Assembly (NCBI GenBank): GCA_903928445.1
Contig: CAIYRB010000039.1
Coordinates: 1-64,000 of the forward strand
From: an uncultured Pseudomonadota bacterium
GTDB lineage: Bacteria; Bdellovibrionota_B; Oligoflexia; Oligoflexales; CAIYRB01
Reading direction: 5' to 3'
Length of the DNA stretch: 64,000 bases
This document shows positions 54,018 to 62,974 of the stretch, one piece after another. The notes beneath the pieces were generated by a model that searched no databases, was not told the origin of the DNA, and was given only the letters and a program-made list of their open reading frames with translations. Each line of letters starts with the position of its first letter. Position 1 is the stretch's first letter. A program made the translations under genes and the position numbers.

Positions 54018-54047
54018 ATTGGCCGCCATCCGATTTGTGCAGCAAGA

Positions 54048-54656
54048 CTAAAGGCTGTAAGCCAAGCCGCCGGATAACGCCACCTGACCTAGGTCGACGC
54101 CGGGATCCATGATCGGCCGGTAGCGTAGCTCGCCGACCAAATCCATCGCTGTTTGCACTCGGTACATCACGCCAGCGCCGTAGTCCAAGCCAAATTTTCC
54201 GGCATTGTCGCGGTACTTGCTATCTAGACGATTGACCTTGTTGTCGCTCTGCCCCTGCACTTCCTTGATGGTGAAGCGATGCACCGAGGCCCCGGCCAGG
54301 GCGTAGGGTCGAAACGCCGTGCGCGTGTTGGTGAAGACGAACTTGGCGTCGAGCCCCAGGGCGATGTCGCTCACTTCGGCCTCGCTGCGTCCGAGGCTAC
54401 CGGTCGCTTTGCTCCAGTAATCGAGCGTCCCCCCAAGCAGTAGATTGTCGGCGACGGCACGATCGATATAAGCGCCGTAGGTGCCGGTTGCACGGGAGAT
54501 CTGCTTGACCTTGGTCGCACCGAGTCTGACCCCAAACTGCGTACTATCCGCCGCCACGCCCTGGGACCTTAGCTCGCTACCGATCGGAGCCGTGAGCTCC
54601 GCCAAGGCTGGCGTTGCGAGCAAGAGGCCACATAGAATGCTCAAGAGCTTATTCAT
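54048..54656 (-). CDS. Outer-membrane beta-barrel protein
   Basis: A 202-residue exported protein with a signal peptide ending ALAE (about 20), alternating hydrophobic strands and a C-terminal strand VALSGGLAYSL typical of outer-membrane barrels (OmpW/OmpA-barrel size). The start at 54656 has AAGGAG seven bases upstream; the upstream ATG pair is less likely. It is convergent with the DUF1501 gene across repeat copy D. Confidence 0.72.
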   Translation of the reverse strand: MNKLLSILCGLLLATPALAELTAPIGSELRSQGVAADSTQFGVRLGATKVKQISRATGTYGAYIDRAVADNLLLGGTLDYWSKATGSLGRSEAEVSDIALGLDAKFVFTNTRTAFRPYALAGASVHRFTIKEVQGQSDNKVNRLDSKYRDNAGKFGLDYGAGVMYRVQTAMDLVGELRYRPIMDPGVDLGQVALSGGLAYSL

Positions 54657-54816
54657 ACCCATCTCCTTCATCATGATAAGATTAACCAGTCAAGGCTGGG
54701 TACTGCATCATCCATGCCATAAAATAGTCGCGAGTCAGAGTCTAAATCCCGGTTTTTGGCCGCTCAGATGCCTACGAATAGAGGCAGGATGACCCTAAAA
54801 TGAGACAGCAATCCTG

Positions 54817-56193
54817 ATGAAACCAGATGTCTACCTGATCCTCGACCCGTACCACGACTACGCCGCGGCGATGATGCGCTACTGCTTTGATCAGCATGGC
54901 CTCAAAGCGCTGTGCTTGATCACGAGCCGGCGCTACGAAATCTTTGCCAAGCAGTACGTGGCCATCGACCCGCGCCATGTCGAGGCGCGCTATCATCTCG
55001 AAGACCAAAGCGACGACGTCCTGCTTGCCAAGATCATGTCCAACTACAACCCCATCGCCTTTATACCACACGATGAACCCTACCTAATGCGGGCAATGGA
55101 TTTTCTTGAACGCATGCCGATACGCTGGAACGATCCAGCTCTTATCCGACTCTTTCGCAACAAGCAGGCGCTAAAACAACACCTCAAGCGTCAAGATCCA
55201 GGGCTCCCACTGAATCATACGCGCCATGTGACCTCCGCCGCAGAGGCCATCGCCCTTAGGCCTGAGTTCCCAGGTAGCGTAGTGTTAAAGCCCAACGATG
55301 GGATGGGCACTCTGAGCGTCGGACTCATCCATGCACCCGATTGGGAAGGCCAGATCAAGGCGTACTTTGACGCCTCGCAGTGTAGCTCGGTGATCATGGA
55401 GGAGTTCATCGAAGCCGCCGAGCCCGGCGTGGAGTATGCGGTCAATGGCCAAATCGACGACCGCGGCGCCATCGTCTACCAGTCGATCATCTCCTACTAC
55501 AAGGTTAGCGCCAACGGCCGTTCCTTTCTCTACTATCAAGACCATCATGTACCCTACGCCTCTGACAAATTTCGCCTGCTGACCGACTATGCGACGCGCG
55601 TCATGCAGGCTTCTGGATTGCGGCGCTGCCCCTTTCACATGGAGCTGGTGCTGAGCAAACAAGGCCCCTTGCTGGTCGAGGTTGCAGCCAGGCTCCTCGG
55701 CGTCTCCTGGGGCAAAGTCGTCAACGATGTGCATGGCTCTGGCTTTGACGTCTTTGCCATGGCGGCTCATTACTATTTGTTTGACCGACCCTACGGCGGC
55801 CCTGGCCCCAATTGGCCGGCCTACGATGCCAATCACTACCTCAGCGTCTATGGCATCGGTGCCCAAGATGAATTTGTCGTCAGCGTCGATGGACTTAAGG
55901 AAGTCGAACGCCTACCAGGCTTTAAACGTTGGGGAACTAAACCCGAGGTCGGACGTCGGGTCAACCGCACCGTCGATCTATTTACCAGGCTCTATGACGT
56001 CCAGCTGATCAGCACGCAAAGCATGGAGGATATGCGCCGCACCGCGGATCAGGTGCGCGCGTTGATTGCGGTCAATAAGCGGAGTGGGCTAGCACACAAG
56101 GTTTGGGCCGTGGTGCTATTTGCAGTTGACCAATTGAGCTGGCGTTGGCGCTATGGGCTGGCGTTGCTAGGGAAGTACCTCGGAAGGTCGTAA
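54817..56193 (+). CDS. ATP-grasp family ligase
   Basis: A 458-residue cytoplasmic enzyme of the ATP-grasp superfamily, which joins a carboxylate to an amine using ATP. The central ATP-binding block SVVLKPNDGMGTLSVGLI (about 155-172) is glycine-rich as in the P-loop-like grasp region, followed by SSVIMEEFIEAAEPGVEYAV and the metal site LLVEVAARLLG. The N-terminal preATP-grasp part is DVYLILDPYHDYAAAMM. Product not identifiable; relatives make peptides, antibiotics or D-Ala-D-Ala-like bonds. No ribosome-binding site is obvious near 54817. Confidence 0.8.
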   Translation: MKPDVYLILDPYHDYAAAMMRYCFDQHGLKALCLITSRRYEIFAKQYVAIDPRHVEARYHLEDQSDDVLLAKIMSNYNPIAFIPHDEPYLMRAMDFLERMPIRWNDPALIRLFRNKQALKQHLKRQDPGLPLNHTRHVTSAAEAIALRPEFPGSVVLKPNDGMGTLSVGLIHAPDWEGQIKAYFDASQCSSVIMEEFIEAAEPGVEYAVNGQIDDRGAIVYQSIISYYKVSANGRSFLYYQDHHVPYASDKFRLLTDYATRVMQASGLRRCPFHMELVLSKQGPLLVEVAARLLGVSWGKVVNDVHGSGFDVFAMAAHYYLFDRPYGGPGPNWPAYDANHYLSVYGIGAQDEFVVSVDGLKEVERLPGFKRWGTKPEVGRRVNRTVDLFTRLYDVQLISTQSMEDMRRTADQVRALIAVNKRSGLAHKVWAVVLFAVDQLSWRWRYGLALLGKYLGRS

Positions 56194-56266
56194 ATCAAGC
56201 GACGCGGTTCAGAAGGTTAGACTGGAGTTCGACCAACGTTCGCAGCCAAGCCCGCGTCACGCCTGC

Positions 56267-57874
56267 CTAAGGCACCTTAGCTGGACGCAGCTGCTGCAGC
56301 GACAAGTACTTACCGTCAAATTTACCATTGTCGAGAAACCATAGCGTCGCGTTAGCCACGTCAGCCTGATGCTGCGTCAAGGCCTTCGGCTGCGCCTGCT
56401 TCAGCTCGCTCTCCAGCGTCGCAGCCAGAACCTCGGCCTGACCGTTTTGCCAAAGCTCGCGCTCGATATCGCCATGCACGGTGGTGATGCCATGCGGACG
56501 ACTATTCACGATATGGTAGATCTGCCAGGTGCCGCGTGGCCCTGGGACGCAGATCAAACCGGTTTCTTCAAGCAGCGGCGTCAAGCGAGCTGGGACGCGC
56601 AACCGCGACAAAGCCTGCGCCAGATGCAGCTGACGACTAAGCTCCTGGCGTGCCGCCGGACTAAACCACATGCGAACAGCGCGCCGCTGCTTGGTCAGCT
56701 CAGAGATCCGGGATTCGAGCCGGCCATGCAAGAGGTCGAGCAGGAGAGCCGCGAACGGCGCCCCCAAAGATACCCCGCGTCGACCAACCTTAGCCTCGGC
56801 CAGAGCCGCAATCTGATCGAGAAATTCGCCCGCGATGCGGCGATCACGGATGGGACCAAAAGCATGGAGCGTCCCGCTCTCGATAGGACCTAAAGCGACC
56901 CGCACGCCATCACCATCGCCGTCGCGAGCGACGAACAAGGTCTGCACGGTGCGCTGGTGCAAGCCACTAGGATGGAAGGCAGGACTGCTTTTGGCCAGCT
57001 CGGCGCTCTCAGCGAGGACGGCGGCGTACACATTGGGTGCACGCTCGGTCTTCAGATCCGCGGATTTCAGCACCAAGCGCAGCAACTGCCGCGGTAGTTG
57101 GTGAAAGACCTTGAGCTTGGCAACGTCGCGGTCGAGGTTTAATGAGCTGGCAAAAAACAGCGGGCGGCCTTCGTGATCATGAAGGTAAAAGACGCCTGGA
57201 CCAGACGGGACCTGCGCCAAGCTTGCGTCAGGGATACCCCAGCCAAGGCGCATGCCGGACTCGAGGTCGCCCTGCAAACGCACGGCTTCATCGATGCGCT
57301 TGACCGAACGTTCATCGAGGCGACCGAGCAGCACCTTGAATAAAGCCAAGGTGACGTAGGCATCGGCCTCGGCGCGGTGCAGTTCACCGCTGGCCAGCTT
57401 GAAGTGCTCAGCGAGTCCGCGCAGGGATTTATCTGGCGTCTCCGGTGCGAGTTTTTCCACCAAAAGGTGGGTGCACAGATAGAAGTTCTCCATGTCGATG
57501 CCAACCGTCTGCTTGGCAAAGTGGCGGACAAACTTCATATCGCCGATGGTGTTGTGACTGACCAAGACATCGTCACCGATGAACTTAACAAAATCCGGCA
57601 TGACCGCGTCGATGCGCGGCTCGTTGCGGACCATTTGATTATTGATACCGGTCATGCGGCGCACGATCGGCGGGATCGGGATCCCTGGATTGACCATGCT
57701 GTAAAAAGTGCCAAGCACCTCGCCGTTGCCATAGCGGATGGCAAAGATCTCGGTGATGCCGTTCTTCTCGGGGTTGCCTCCGGTGGTCTCGATATCGAAC
57801 ACGATATAGGTCCCGCTACTGAGCAAGGTCTTGAGCCTAGCTTGCGCCTCGGCGCTGACCTGCGGCACGCTCAT
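56267..57874 (-). CDS. DEDDh exonuclease with UvrC/Cho-like half
   Basis: A 535-residue protein. The N-terminal DnaQ-like 3'-5' exonuclease domain (about 18-190) has all catalytic residues: DIET (Asp, Glu), SHNTIGDMKF (Asp) and HRAEADAYV (His, Asp). The C-terminal half has a degenerate GIY-YIG-like stretch (SGPGVFYLHDHEGRPLFFASS), where the usual Gly-Ile-Tyr catalytic Tyr and Arg positions look altered. This domain pairing occurs in several phyla and is linked to DNA repair. The start at 57874 has AAGAG upstream; the longer ORF runs into the neighbouring dihydroorotase. Confidence 0.82.
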   Translation of the reverse strand: MSVPQVSAEAQARLKTLLSSGTYIVFDIETTGGNPEKNGITEIFAIRYGNGEVLGTFYSMVNPGIPIPPIVRRMTGINNQMVRNEPRIDAVMPDFVKFIGDDVLVSHNTIGDMKFVRHFAKQTVGIDMENFYLCTHLLVEKLAPETPDKSLRGLAEHFKLASGELHRAEADAYVTLALFKVLLGRLDERSVKRIDEAVRLQGDLESGMRLGWGIPDASLAQVPSGPGVFYLHDHEGRPLFFASSLNLDRDVAKLKVFHQLPRQLLRLVLKSADLKTERAPNVYAAVLAESAELAKSSPAFHPSGLHQRTVQTLFVARDGDGDGVRVALGPIESGTLHAFGPIRDRRIAGEFLDQIAALAEAKVGRRGVSLGAPFAALLLDLLHGRLESRISELTKQRRAVRMWFSPAARQELSRQLHLAQALSRLRVPARLTPLLEETGLICVPGPRGTWQIYHIVNSRPHGITTVHGDIERELWQNGQAEVLAATLESELKQAQPKALTQHQADVANATLWFLDNGKFDGKYLSLQQLRPAKVP

Positions 57875-57938
57875 GAGCTCTTTACGCTTGCCGCTGCGGC
57901 GTCCACGCTGCTGGTTTCTACCGGAGTTGGGTCGATGA

Positions 57939-59312
57939 TTAGTGTTCAAATGATTGTCCAAGCGACGAGTCAGGTCCGGAGTAGACCTGCCGACCGCGGT
58001 TCCAGGTGGCGACGATGTCAACGGTACGATGTAGTCCGGCGTAGGGGGTCCAGCCGCATTTGGCGACGGTGTCTTGCTGGGTGATGACATGCTCCGACGG
58101 CACCAATACGGCAAAGTCCGCATCAAAGCCGTTGGCGATCCGTCCTTTTTGGGCAAAGCCAAAGAGCTCTGCGGGACGCGAGGCGCCCATCGCCAAAGCC
58201 GTCGCGAAGGGCAGACCGGTGCGCTTGGCCACGGTCCAAAGCAAGGGGTAAAACAGCTCCACGCCCGGTACGCCGGATGGGGAGGACCCTACCGAGGCGT
58301 ACTTCTCGGCTAACAGATGCGGCGCATGGTCGGTGGCGAAGATATCGACCAGACCCTGACCGACTAGTTTGTGTAGCTGCTCGAGCTCGGCCGGAGAGCG
58401 CAGCGGCGGGTTCTTCTTGACGAGAGGGCCAAGTCGGGCATAGTCATCGGTGGAAAACAGCAAATGGTGCGGCGCGACTTCGGCAGTCACTAAGACGCCC
58501 CGAGCCTTGGCCTCTGCGACAAGTTCGATCTCAAGGGGTGTGCTGACATGGGCGATGTGGATCGGGCGCTTGTAGGTGGTGCGCGCCCACTCCAAGATCA
58601 CCCGGGTCGATTGATGCGCCGCAGCCGAGCTACGGATATCCGAGTGGACCTCGAAGGCACTGTTATCTTTGTCTTTTAGCCTGGAGGCCAAGCGTGTCTG
58701 GTTGCAGTCGACGGTGCATTGATCCTCGGAGTGAAAGACCAAGGGCTTGTTGCAAGTCTCCGGAATGCTCCGGGCAAGGGTCTCCAGGTCATCGTACATC
58801 AGCTCGCCGGTGGTCCGACCGTAGAAGACCTTCAGGGCGCACACCGGTAGGTCTGACGCCGCCAGCAACTCTCCCACATGGTTGACATTGCCGGCCCCGA
58901 CACCGACCAGCAGCTTGAACTCCAAGCCGGAGGCAGCGGCGCGTTCGGCCTTAAATAACACGGCCTCACGGGTCATCGTCGGCGGCAAGGTATTGGGCAT
59001 GTCGCAGACGGCCACGACGCCACCACGCCACGCACCCTGGGCCAAGGTGTGCCAATCCTCTTTAGCCGTCAGGCCCGGATCTCGGCTATGCACATGAACA
59101 TCGACAGCCCCTGGCACCAGGGTCAACCCCGCGGCATCGACCAAGGCCTCAGCGGCCAGCGCGCTCAAGTCGGCGGCCGACATCAGCGGACGGCACGGTC
59201 CAGACGCTGCAATAAGCCCCGCCTGCGGCTGCAAGTCACGAAAAATACCGCCAATGATACTAACGCTGAACCATTGTCCGACGGCATCCACTGCATTGAT
59301 GATCCGAGCCAT
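57939..59312 (-). CDS. pyrC: Dihydroorotase
   Basis: A 457-residue amidohydrolase that interconverts N-carbamoyl-aspartate and dihydroorotate in pyrimidine synthesis. The metal motif HVHSRDPG (His73, His75) and the Lys in CALKVFYG, together with FATDHAPH, are those of class I dihydroorotases. The upstream DnaQ-like gene follows 64 bases after its stop on the same strand. No other pyr gene is in the window. Confidence 0.93.
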   Translation of the reverse strand: MARIINAVDAVGQWFSVSIIGGIFRDLQPQAGLIAASGPCRPLMSAADLSALAAEALVDAAGLTLVPGAVDVHVHSRDPGLTAKEDWHTLAQGAWRGGVVAVCDMPNTLPPTMTREAVLFKAERAAASGLEFKLLVGVGAGNVNHVGELLAASDLPVCALKVFYGRTTGELMYDDLETLARSIPETCNKPLVFHSEDQCTVDCNQTRLASRLKDKDNSAFEVHSDIRSSAAAHQSTRVILEWARTTYKRPIHIAHVSTPLEIELVAEAKARGVLVTAEVAPHHLLFSTDDYARLGPLVKKNPPLRSPAELEQLHKLVGQGLVDIFATDHAPHLLAEKYASVGSSPSGVPGVELFYPLLWTVAKRTGLPFATALAMGASRPAELFGFAQKGRIANGFDADFAVLVPSEHVITQQDTVAKCGWTPYAGLHRTVDIVATWNRGRQVYSGPDSSLGQSFEH

Positions 59313-59429
59313 AAATCCCCTAGCCTGCTAACATAACGACGGCCACCTTATCTTTTATGAATCCAGCCCGGCAAGGTGGAAGCGGCGCTCCGGTCATTTT
59401 CATCTCATGTCATCTGGTGACCTCACCTA

Positions 59430-59459
59430 TTGACCTGAGCCACGGGAAAACAGTATTTT
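59430..59459 (+). promoter_or_regulatory. Possible sigma-70 promoter of glutaredoxin gene
   Basis: TTGACC (59430-59435), 18 bases, TATTTT (59454-59459). The -35 matches 5/6, the -10 only 4/6. It lies 34 bases before the ATG at 59494. Confidence 0.35.
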
Positions 59460-59493
59460 AGCCGTCCAAAGCAAACTCACAGGAGGCTCCCAC

Positions 59494-59817
59494 ATGAGCG
59501 CCCAAGACGTCCAAGCAACGATTAAGTCCACCATTGACAGCAACCCCATCGTCCTCTTTATGAAGGGCACTCCAGCAGCGCCACAATGCGGCTTTTCCGC
59601 CCACGTCGTGCAGATCCTCAATTCCTACGGTGTGACCTTTCATGCCGTAGACGTCCTCGCTGACTGGGACATCCGCGAGGGCATCAAGACCTACACCAAT
59701 TGGCCGACGGTGCCCCAACTTTATGTCAAGGGCCAGTTCATCGGCGGCTCGGACATCACCGCTGAGATGCACCGTAAAGGTCAGCTTGGCGACGTGTTAA
59801 AAGGCGCCGCCCAGTAA
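59494..59817 (+). CDS. grxD: CGFS monothiol glutaredoxin
   Basis: A 107-residue cytoplasmic protein of the Grx4/GrxD family that carries and delivers [2Fe-2S] clusters. The active-site motif is CGFS with Cys32, and KGTPAAPQ, then WPTVPQLYVKG and GGSDI are the glutathione and cis-Pro sites. GGAGG lies upstream of the ATG. It is followed by the trans-sulfuration gene after 33 bases. Confidence 0.95.
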   Translation: MSAQDVQATIKSTIDSNPIVLFMKGTPAAPQCGFSAHVVQILNSYGVTFHAVDVLADWDIREGIKTYTNWPTVPQLYVKGQFIGGSDITAEMHRKGQLGDVLKGAAQ

Positions 59818-59850
59818 CCACGTCCTGTCGCAATAAATTAAGGTGCACAC

Positions 59851-60996
59851 ATGGCTATCGATCCCAAGAGCTTTACCCAAGTTGTGCACGCCGGCGCTGA
59901 GCCTGACCAGGCCACCGGTGCGATCATGCCGCCAATCTATATGACGTCGACCTTTGTGCAGTCCGAGCCCGGAGTGCATCAAGGCTACGACTATTCGCGC
60001 GCCGACAATCCCACCCGCGAACTCTATGAAAAAGCCCTTGCCAGCATTGAAAGCGCCAACCATGCGCTGGCCTTTGCCTCTGGTCTAGCGGCCGAGCAAG
60101 CGATCATCCAGCTGCTCGATCCAGGCGCTAGAATTCTGGTGTCTGATGACGTTTACGGCGGCACTGGCCGACTGTTTCGTCGGCTGTTTGCTCGGTACAA
60201 TCTTGATTTTCAGTTTATCGACTTGAGCGACGACAGCGTGGTCAAGGCCGCAGCGACAGCGCCGACCAAGCTGATCTGGCTGGAAACGCCGTCCAACCCG
60301 ACGATGAAGGTGATCGACATCGCCAAGCTGGCCAAGGTGGCCAAGGCCCAGGGCGCACTCTTAGTCGTCGACAACACCTTTGCCTCGCCGATCTTTCAGT
60401 CTCCCCTGGCCCTCGGTGCGGACATCGTCGTCCACAGCACGACCAAGTACATCGGTGGCCATTCCGACATGATCGGCGGCGCCTTGATGGTCAACGACGC
60501 CAAGCTGTTTGAGCAGCTTAAGTTTATTCAATTCGCGGCTGGCGCTGTACCGGCGCCGCTTGAGTGCTTTCTGCTGCATCGGAGCATCAAGACGCTGGCG
60601 GTCAGGATGCAGCAGCATGAAAAAAATGCCCTCGCGGTAGCAAACTTTCTGCAGACCCATAAACAGGTGAAGAAGGTTTACTATCCGGGCCTGAGCAGTC
60701 ACCCCGGTTACGATATCGCCTGCAGGCAGATGCGGGGTTTTTCTGGCATGGTGAGCTTTGATCACCGTGGCAGCTACGCCGACGTCGTCGCATTTTTGCA
60801 GAAGCTGCGGGTTTTTACCTTGGCCGAGAGTCTGGGTGGCGTTGAATCACTGGTGAATCACCCCGAAAAGATGACCCACGCCTCGGTCCCCGAGGAGCTT
60901 CGGCGCAAGTTGGGCATTGGACCGCAGATGATTCGGCTATCGGTCGGGATTGAGGCTGCGGACGATTTGCTTGCAGACTTGGCGCAGGCGCTTTAG
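59851..60996 (+). CDS. Cystathionine gamma-synthase/lyase family enzyme
   Basis: A 381-residue PLP enzyme of the Cys/Met metabolism family. The PLP lysine is Lys199 in HSTTKYIGGHSD, with DNTFASP and SNP-T typical of the family. The sequence VNHPEKMTHASVPEELR and the RQQ-free N-terminus make cystathionine gamma-synthase or gamma-lyase equally likely, so I do not give a symbol. It follows the glutaredoxin gene after 33 bases and may share its transcript. Confidence 0.88.
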   Translation: MAIDPKSFTQVVHAGAEPDQATGAIMPPIYMTSTFVQSEPGVHQGYDYSRADNPTRELYEKALASIESANHALAFASGLAAEQAIIQLLDPGARILVSDDVYGGTGRLFRRLFARYNLDFQFIDLSDDSVVKAAATAPTKLIWLETPSNPTMKVIDIAKLAKVAKAQGALLVVDNTFASPIFQSPLALGADIVVHSTTKYIGGHSDMIGGALMVNDAKLFEQLKFIQFAAGAVPAPLECFLLHRSIKTLAVRMQQHEKNALAVANFLQTHKQVKKVYYPGLSSHPGYDIACRQMRGFSGMVSFDHRGSYADVVAFLQKLRVFTLAESLGGVESLVNHPEKMTHASVPEELRRKLGIGPQMIRLSVGIEAADDLLADLAQAL

Positions 60997-61086
60997 GACC
61001 TCGGCCCTTTCCGTGCTTAGCGATCTGAATACTGGTGACAAGTAACAGCGCGCTCATCTGGGCCGCCTTGTCGGCATCGGCTAGAC

Positions 61087-61102
61087 GCTTTTCATGAAAA
61101 GC
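61087..61102. promoter_or_regulatory. 16-bp perfect palindrome
   Basis: GCTTTTCATGAAAAGC is self-complementary. It lies about 90 bases after the trans-sulfuration gene and 330 bases before the right pair. Candidate operator; no regulator is adjacent. Confidence 0.3.
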
Positions 61103-61271
61103 CTGTTGCCTAGTCTGCTGCAGTGCCCCAGTCGGCCCACAAATTTTCATTCACGGATCTAGGGTCATGATTCAATTTCAAAACTTCCATATTGACGCGA
61201 TTCGCAAAGGCTCGCTTAAAGCTTCCGTAACCATATGACATTAATATGTAATTTTAAGAACAAAAAATAAC

Positions 61272-61299
61272 TCAAGATGCGCGGGCAAGCGGCCGATAA
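61272..61299 (+). promoter_or_regulatory. Sigma-28-like promoter for 131-aa gene
   Basis: TCAAGATG (61272-61279), 12 bases, GCCGATAA (61292-61299). The -10 element is perfect and the spacing equals that of the site at 46596. The -35 is only 4/8. It lies 118 bases before the TTG start at 61417. Confidence 0.5.
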
Positions 61300-61416
61300 A
61301 AATTGGTCCTCGGTCGCAAACCTATATTTTCGATAGGCACACCATGAACCGTCAATTGCGTGGTCGCCTATGGTGCGAGCGGGCCGTCTTGCTAAAGATG
61401 AAGTAAGGAGCCGGTC

Positions 61417-61812
61417 TTGGGAGCGTTGGCAAAAGAAAATCACATTGAGCTGTTCGTCAGCGCTGAGGCATTTGACCAGCGCGTGGGAATGATTAGAAAT
61501 TATTGGGAGCTAAAGTGGCTCGGGTTCGAATTGAGCAATTTCGCAGGTATGTTTACGGAAGATGAATTGCCGGATTTGCAAGGATTTATCCATGAAAATC
61601 CTGAGTACCACATCGTCACCAACGTCTCTTCAGGGCGCTATGTGAACAAGTATGTGCCACAGAATCGGCTCTATTTTCTGGCAAATGGGGACCGGAATCC
61701 ATGCCTTGTTTTGAATCACCTCATCGATCCAATGGCGCCTCTAATCCACGAAGACATGGTCCGCGAGACTCTTGCCGTGTTGAAGAATATCAAAAATCGT
61801 GACCAGGGATAG
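61417..61812 (+). CDS. Unknown 131-aa protein, right convergent pair
   Basis: Paralogue of the gene at 568-963, with the same 131 residues and 52 identical positions without gaps. The match is strongest at residues 63-68 (EYHIVT), 74-81 (RYVN, then K, then YVP) and 88-95 (LANGDRNP). No signal peptide, membrane helix or known motif is present. It starts with TTG at 61417, with AAGGAG six bases upstream. Its 3' end overlaps the convergent 113-aa gene by 72 bases, with codons in antisense register, exactly as in the left pair. One 60-base line (61501-61560) has only 27 G+C, again lower than neighbouring genes. Confidence 0.78.
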   Translation: MGALAKENHIELFVSAEAFDQRVGMIRNYWELKWLGFELSNFAGMFTEDELPDLQGFIHENPEYHIVTNVSSGRYVNKYVPQNRLYFLANGDRNPCLVLNHLIDPMAPLIHEDMVRETLAVLKNIKNRDQG

Positions 61813-62082
61813 CTGCTCCATTTCACACTGGACCTCGTCTCGACTCAGCATCCTAAAATGATTGGCTGAGTCGATCTCCCAAACGCGCACGATCAGTGGC
61901 AATGGCTCTTGGCGTAGTAGTTCACGCGACAGCAGGTACTGCAGGAGCGCATAAGAGTCGAAATGATCTGACTTCGAATACTGGAGGTACTTCCCATCCA
62001 GCTCCGCGATGTTTTCTGTTGAATAAGTAAAAATCGATTTGCCGCTTCGTGTCGTGCCCACGTGCTGGGCGGGGAGTCTCAT
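61741..62082 (-). CDS. Unknown 113-aa protein, right convergent pair
   Basis: Paralogue of the gene at 298-639, equal in length (113 residues) when both start at the MxxP methionine. The ATG at 62082 is chosen over GTG 62097 because it aligns with the left copy (MRLPAQHVGTTRSG against MKVPTLRIGTARSG) and has GGAG nine bases upstream. Shared features are GT-x-RSG, DHFD, EM near 87 and the terminal VFVD. The last 23 codons lie antisense to the end of the 131-aa gene. Leu91 is the codon opposite the partner's stop, as in the left pair. The function is unknown; the constant pairing suggests that the two proteins act together or against each other. Confidence 0.75.
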   Translation of the reverse strand: MRLPAQHVGTTRSGKSIFTYSTENIAELDGKYLQYSKSDHFDSYALLQYLLSRELLRQEPLPLIVRVWEIDSANHFRMLSRDEVQCEMEQLSLVTIFDILQHGKSLADHVFVD

Positions 62083-62305
62083 ACTGCGCATCTCCACTAA
62101 AGAGCATCAACCAAAGCCTTTAGGTAGACGACAGACAATAACGTTACCAACGACATGCCTCGGCTTAGGCTCGATGTCGGCGTGCGACGCTATCGACCCG
62201 ACTCGTGGGTCATCAAGAGCTACGGGGTAGCAGCCTCTGTTGGTAGGTTTCAGGTTCTGCAGCCATTATTTCGACGGCGCACGAAGCGCTTTGGTCACTA
62301 TCCGG

Positions 62306-62974
62306 CTAACGCTGGCTAAACTCGCCAGGGTGCGCCAGCCAAGATTTTGCCGTCCCAGCTAGCATGTCCACCGCTCGACTGTTGTAGTCCATCCAGCTAA
62401 CGATGATATCGGCCACATGCTTTTGCGGCGCGACAAAGGTGTCGTGCATCACCTTGACCGTCTCCAAGTATTGCTTGATGACCCCCTCGACGCTGCGCCC
62501 ACGCTCACTGATGTCGCGCCGCAGACGACGGATAAAGCGCACATCATCATCGACGTCGACGTAGACCGACAGATCACACAGGGCTCGGATCTCCGCCCAA
62601 TGCAGCGACAAGATCCCGTCCAGGATGATGACCGGCGCCGGCTGCAGTAAGACCGTCGGCTCGACGCGCGTGTGCGTCGCGAAGTCATAGGTCGGGCGTT
62701 CGATGGACTGCCCGGCCGAGAGCGCCGCCAAGTGGCGGTGCAGGAGGTCGGTATCGAAGGCCTGCGGATGATCGAAGTTGCGGCGGTCGCGGTCCTCTTT
62801 TGCCAGGTGCGACAGGTCGCTGTAGTAATGATCGAGCTGGATCACCAAGATGCCAGCGTCCCCGCAGGACTCACGCAGGCGTCCGACCAGGGTGGTTTTA
62901 CCGGAGCCGGAGCCGCCGCTGACGGCGATGACCTTGGGTTTTCTCACCAAGGTCTGGGGGGAGGTCGAGGGCAT
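62306..62974 (-). CDS. udk: Uridine kinase family protein
   Basis: A 222-residue cytoplasmic kinase. Walker A is GGSGSGKTT (about 20-28), followed by the family motif QLDHYYSDLSHL and NFDHPQAFD, and later the lid-like DISERGRSVEGVIKQYLE. This matches uridine/cytidine kinases of the salvage pathway, although close phosphoribulokinase-like relatives exist. The start at 62974 has AGGAG upstream; the longer ORF adds a Pro-rich stretch with no signal. Confidence 0.88.
   Translation of the reverse strand: MPSTSPQTLVRKPKVIAVSGGSGSGKTTLVGRLRESCGDAGILVIQLDHYYSDLSHLAKEDRDRRNFDHPQAFDTDLLHRHLAALSAGQSIERPTYDFATHTRVEPTVLLQPAPVIILDGILSLHWAEIRALCDLSVYVDVDDDVRFIRRLRRDISERGRSVEGVIKQYLETVKVMHDTFVAPQKHVADIIVSWMDYNSRAVDMLAGTAKSWLAHPGEFSQR

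Larger units (their letters stand above)
60997..61416. other. Intergenic region before right convergent pair
   Basis: 420 bases without a convincing gene. It contains a 16-base palindrome at 61087-61102, AT-rich DNA from about 61150 to 61300 with CATAT/ATATG inverted arms near 61233, and the sigma-28-like promoter at 61272-61299. A minus-strand ORF (60815-61150) overlaps the preceding gene by 182 bases and is not supported. Confidence 0.5.

Noticed and set aside
60815-61150. Minus-strand ORF of 111 codons after the trans-sulfuration gene
   Set aside because: It overlaps that gene by 182 bases antisense; the non-overlapping part (MKICGPTG...) looks slightly coding-like but has no ribosome-binding site or recognisable family.
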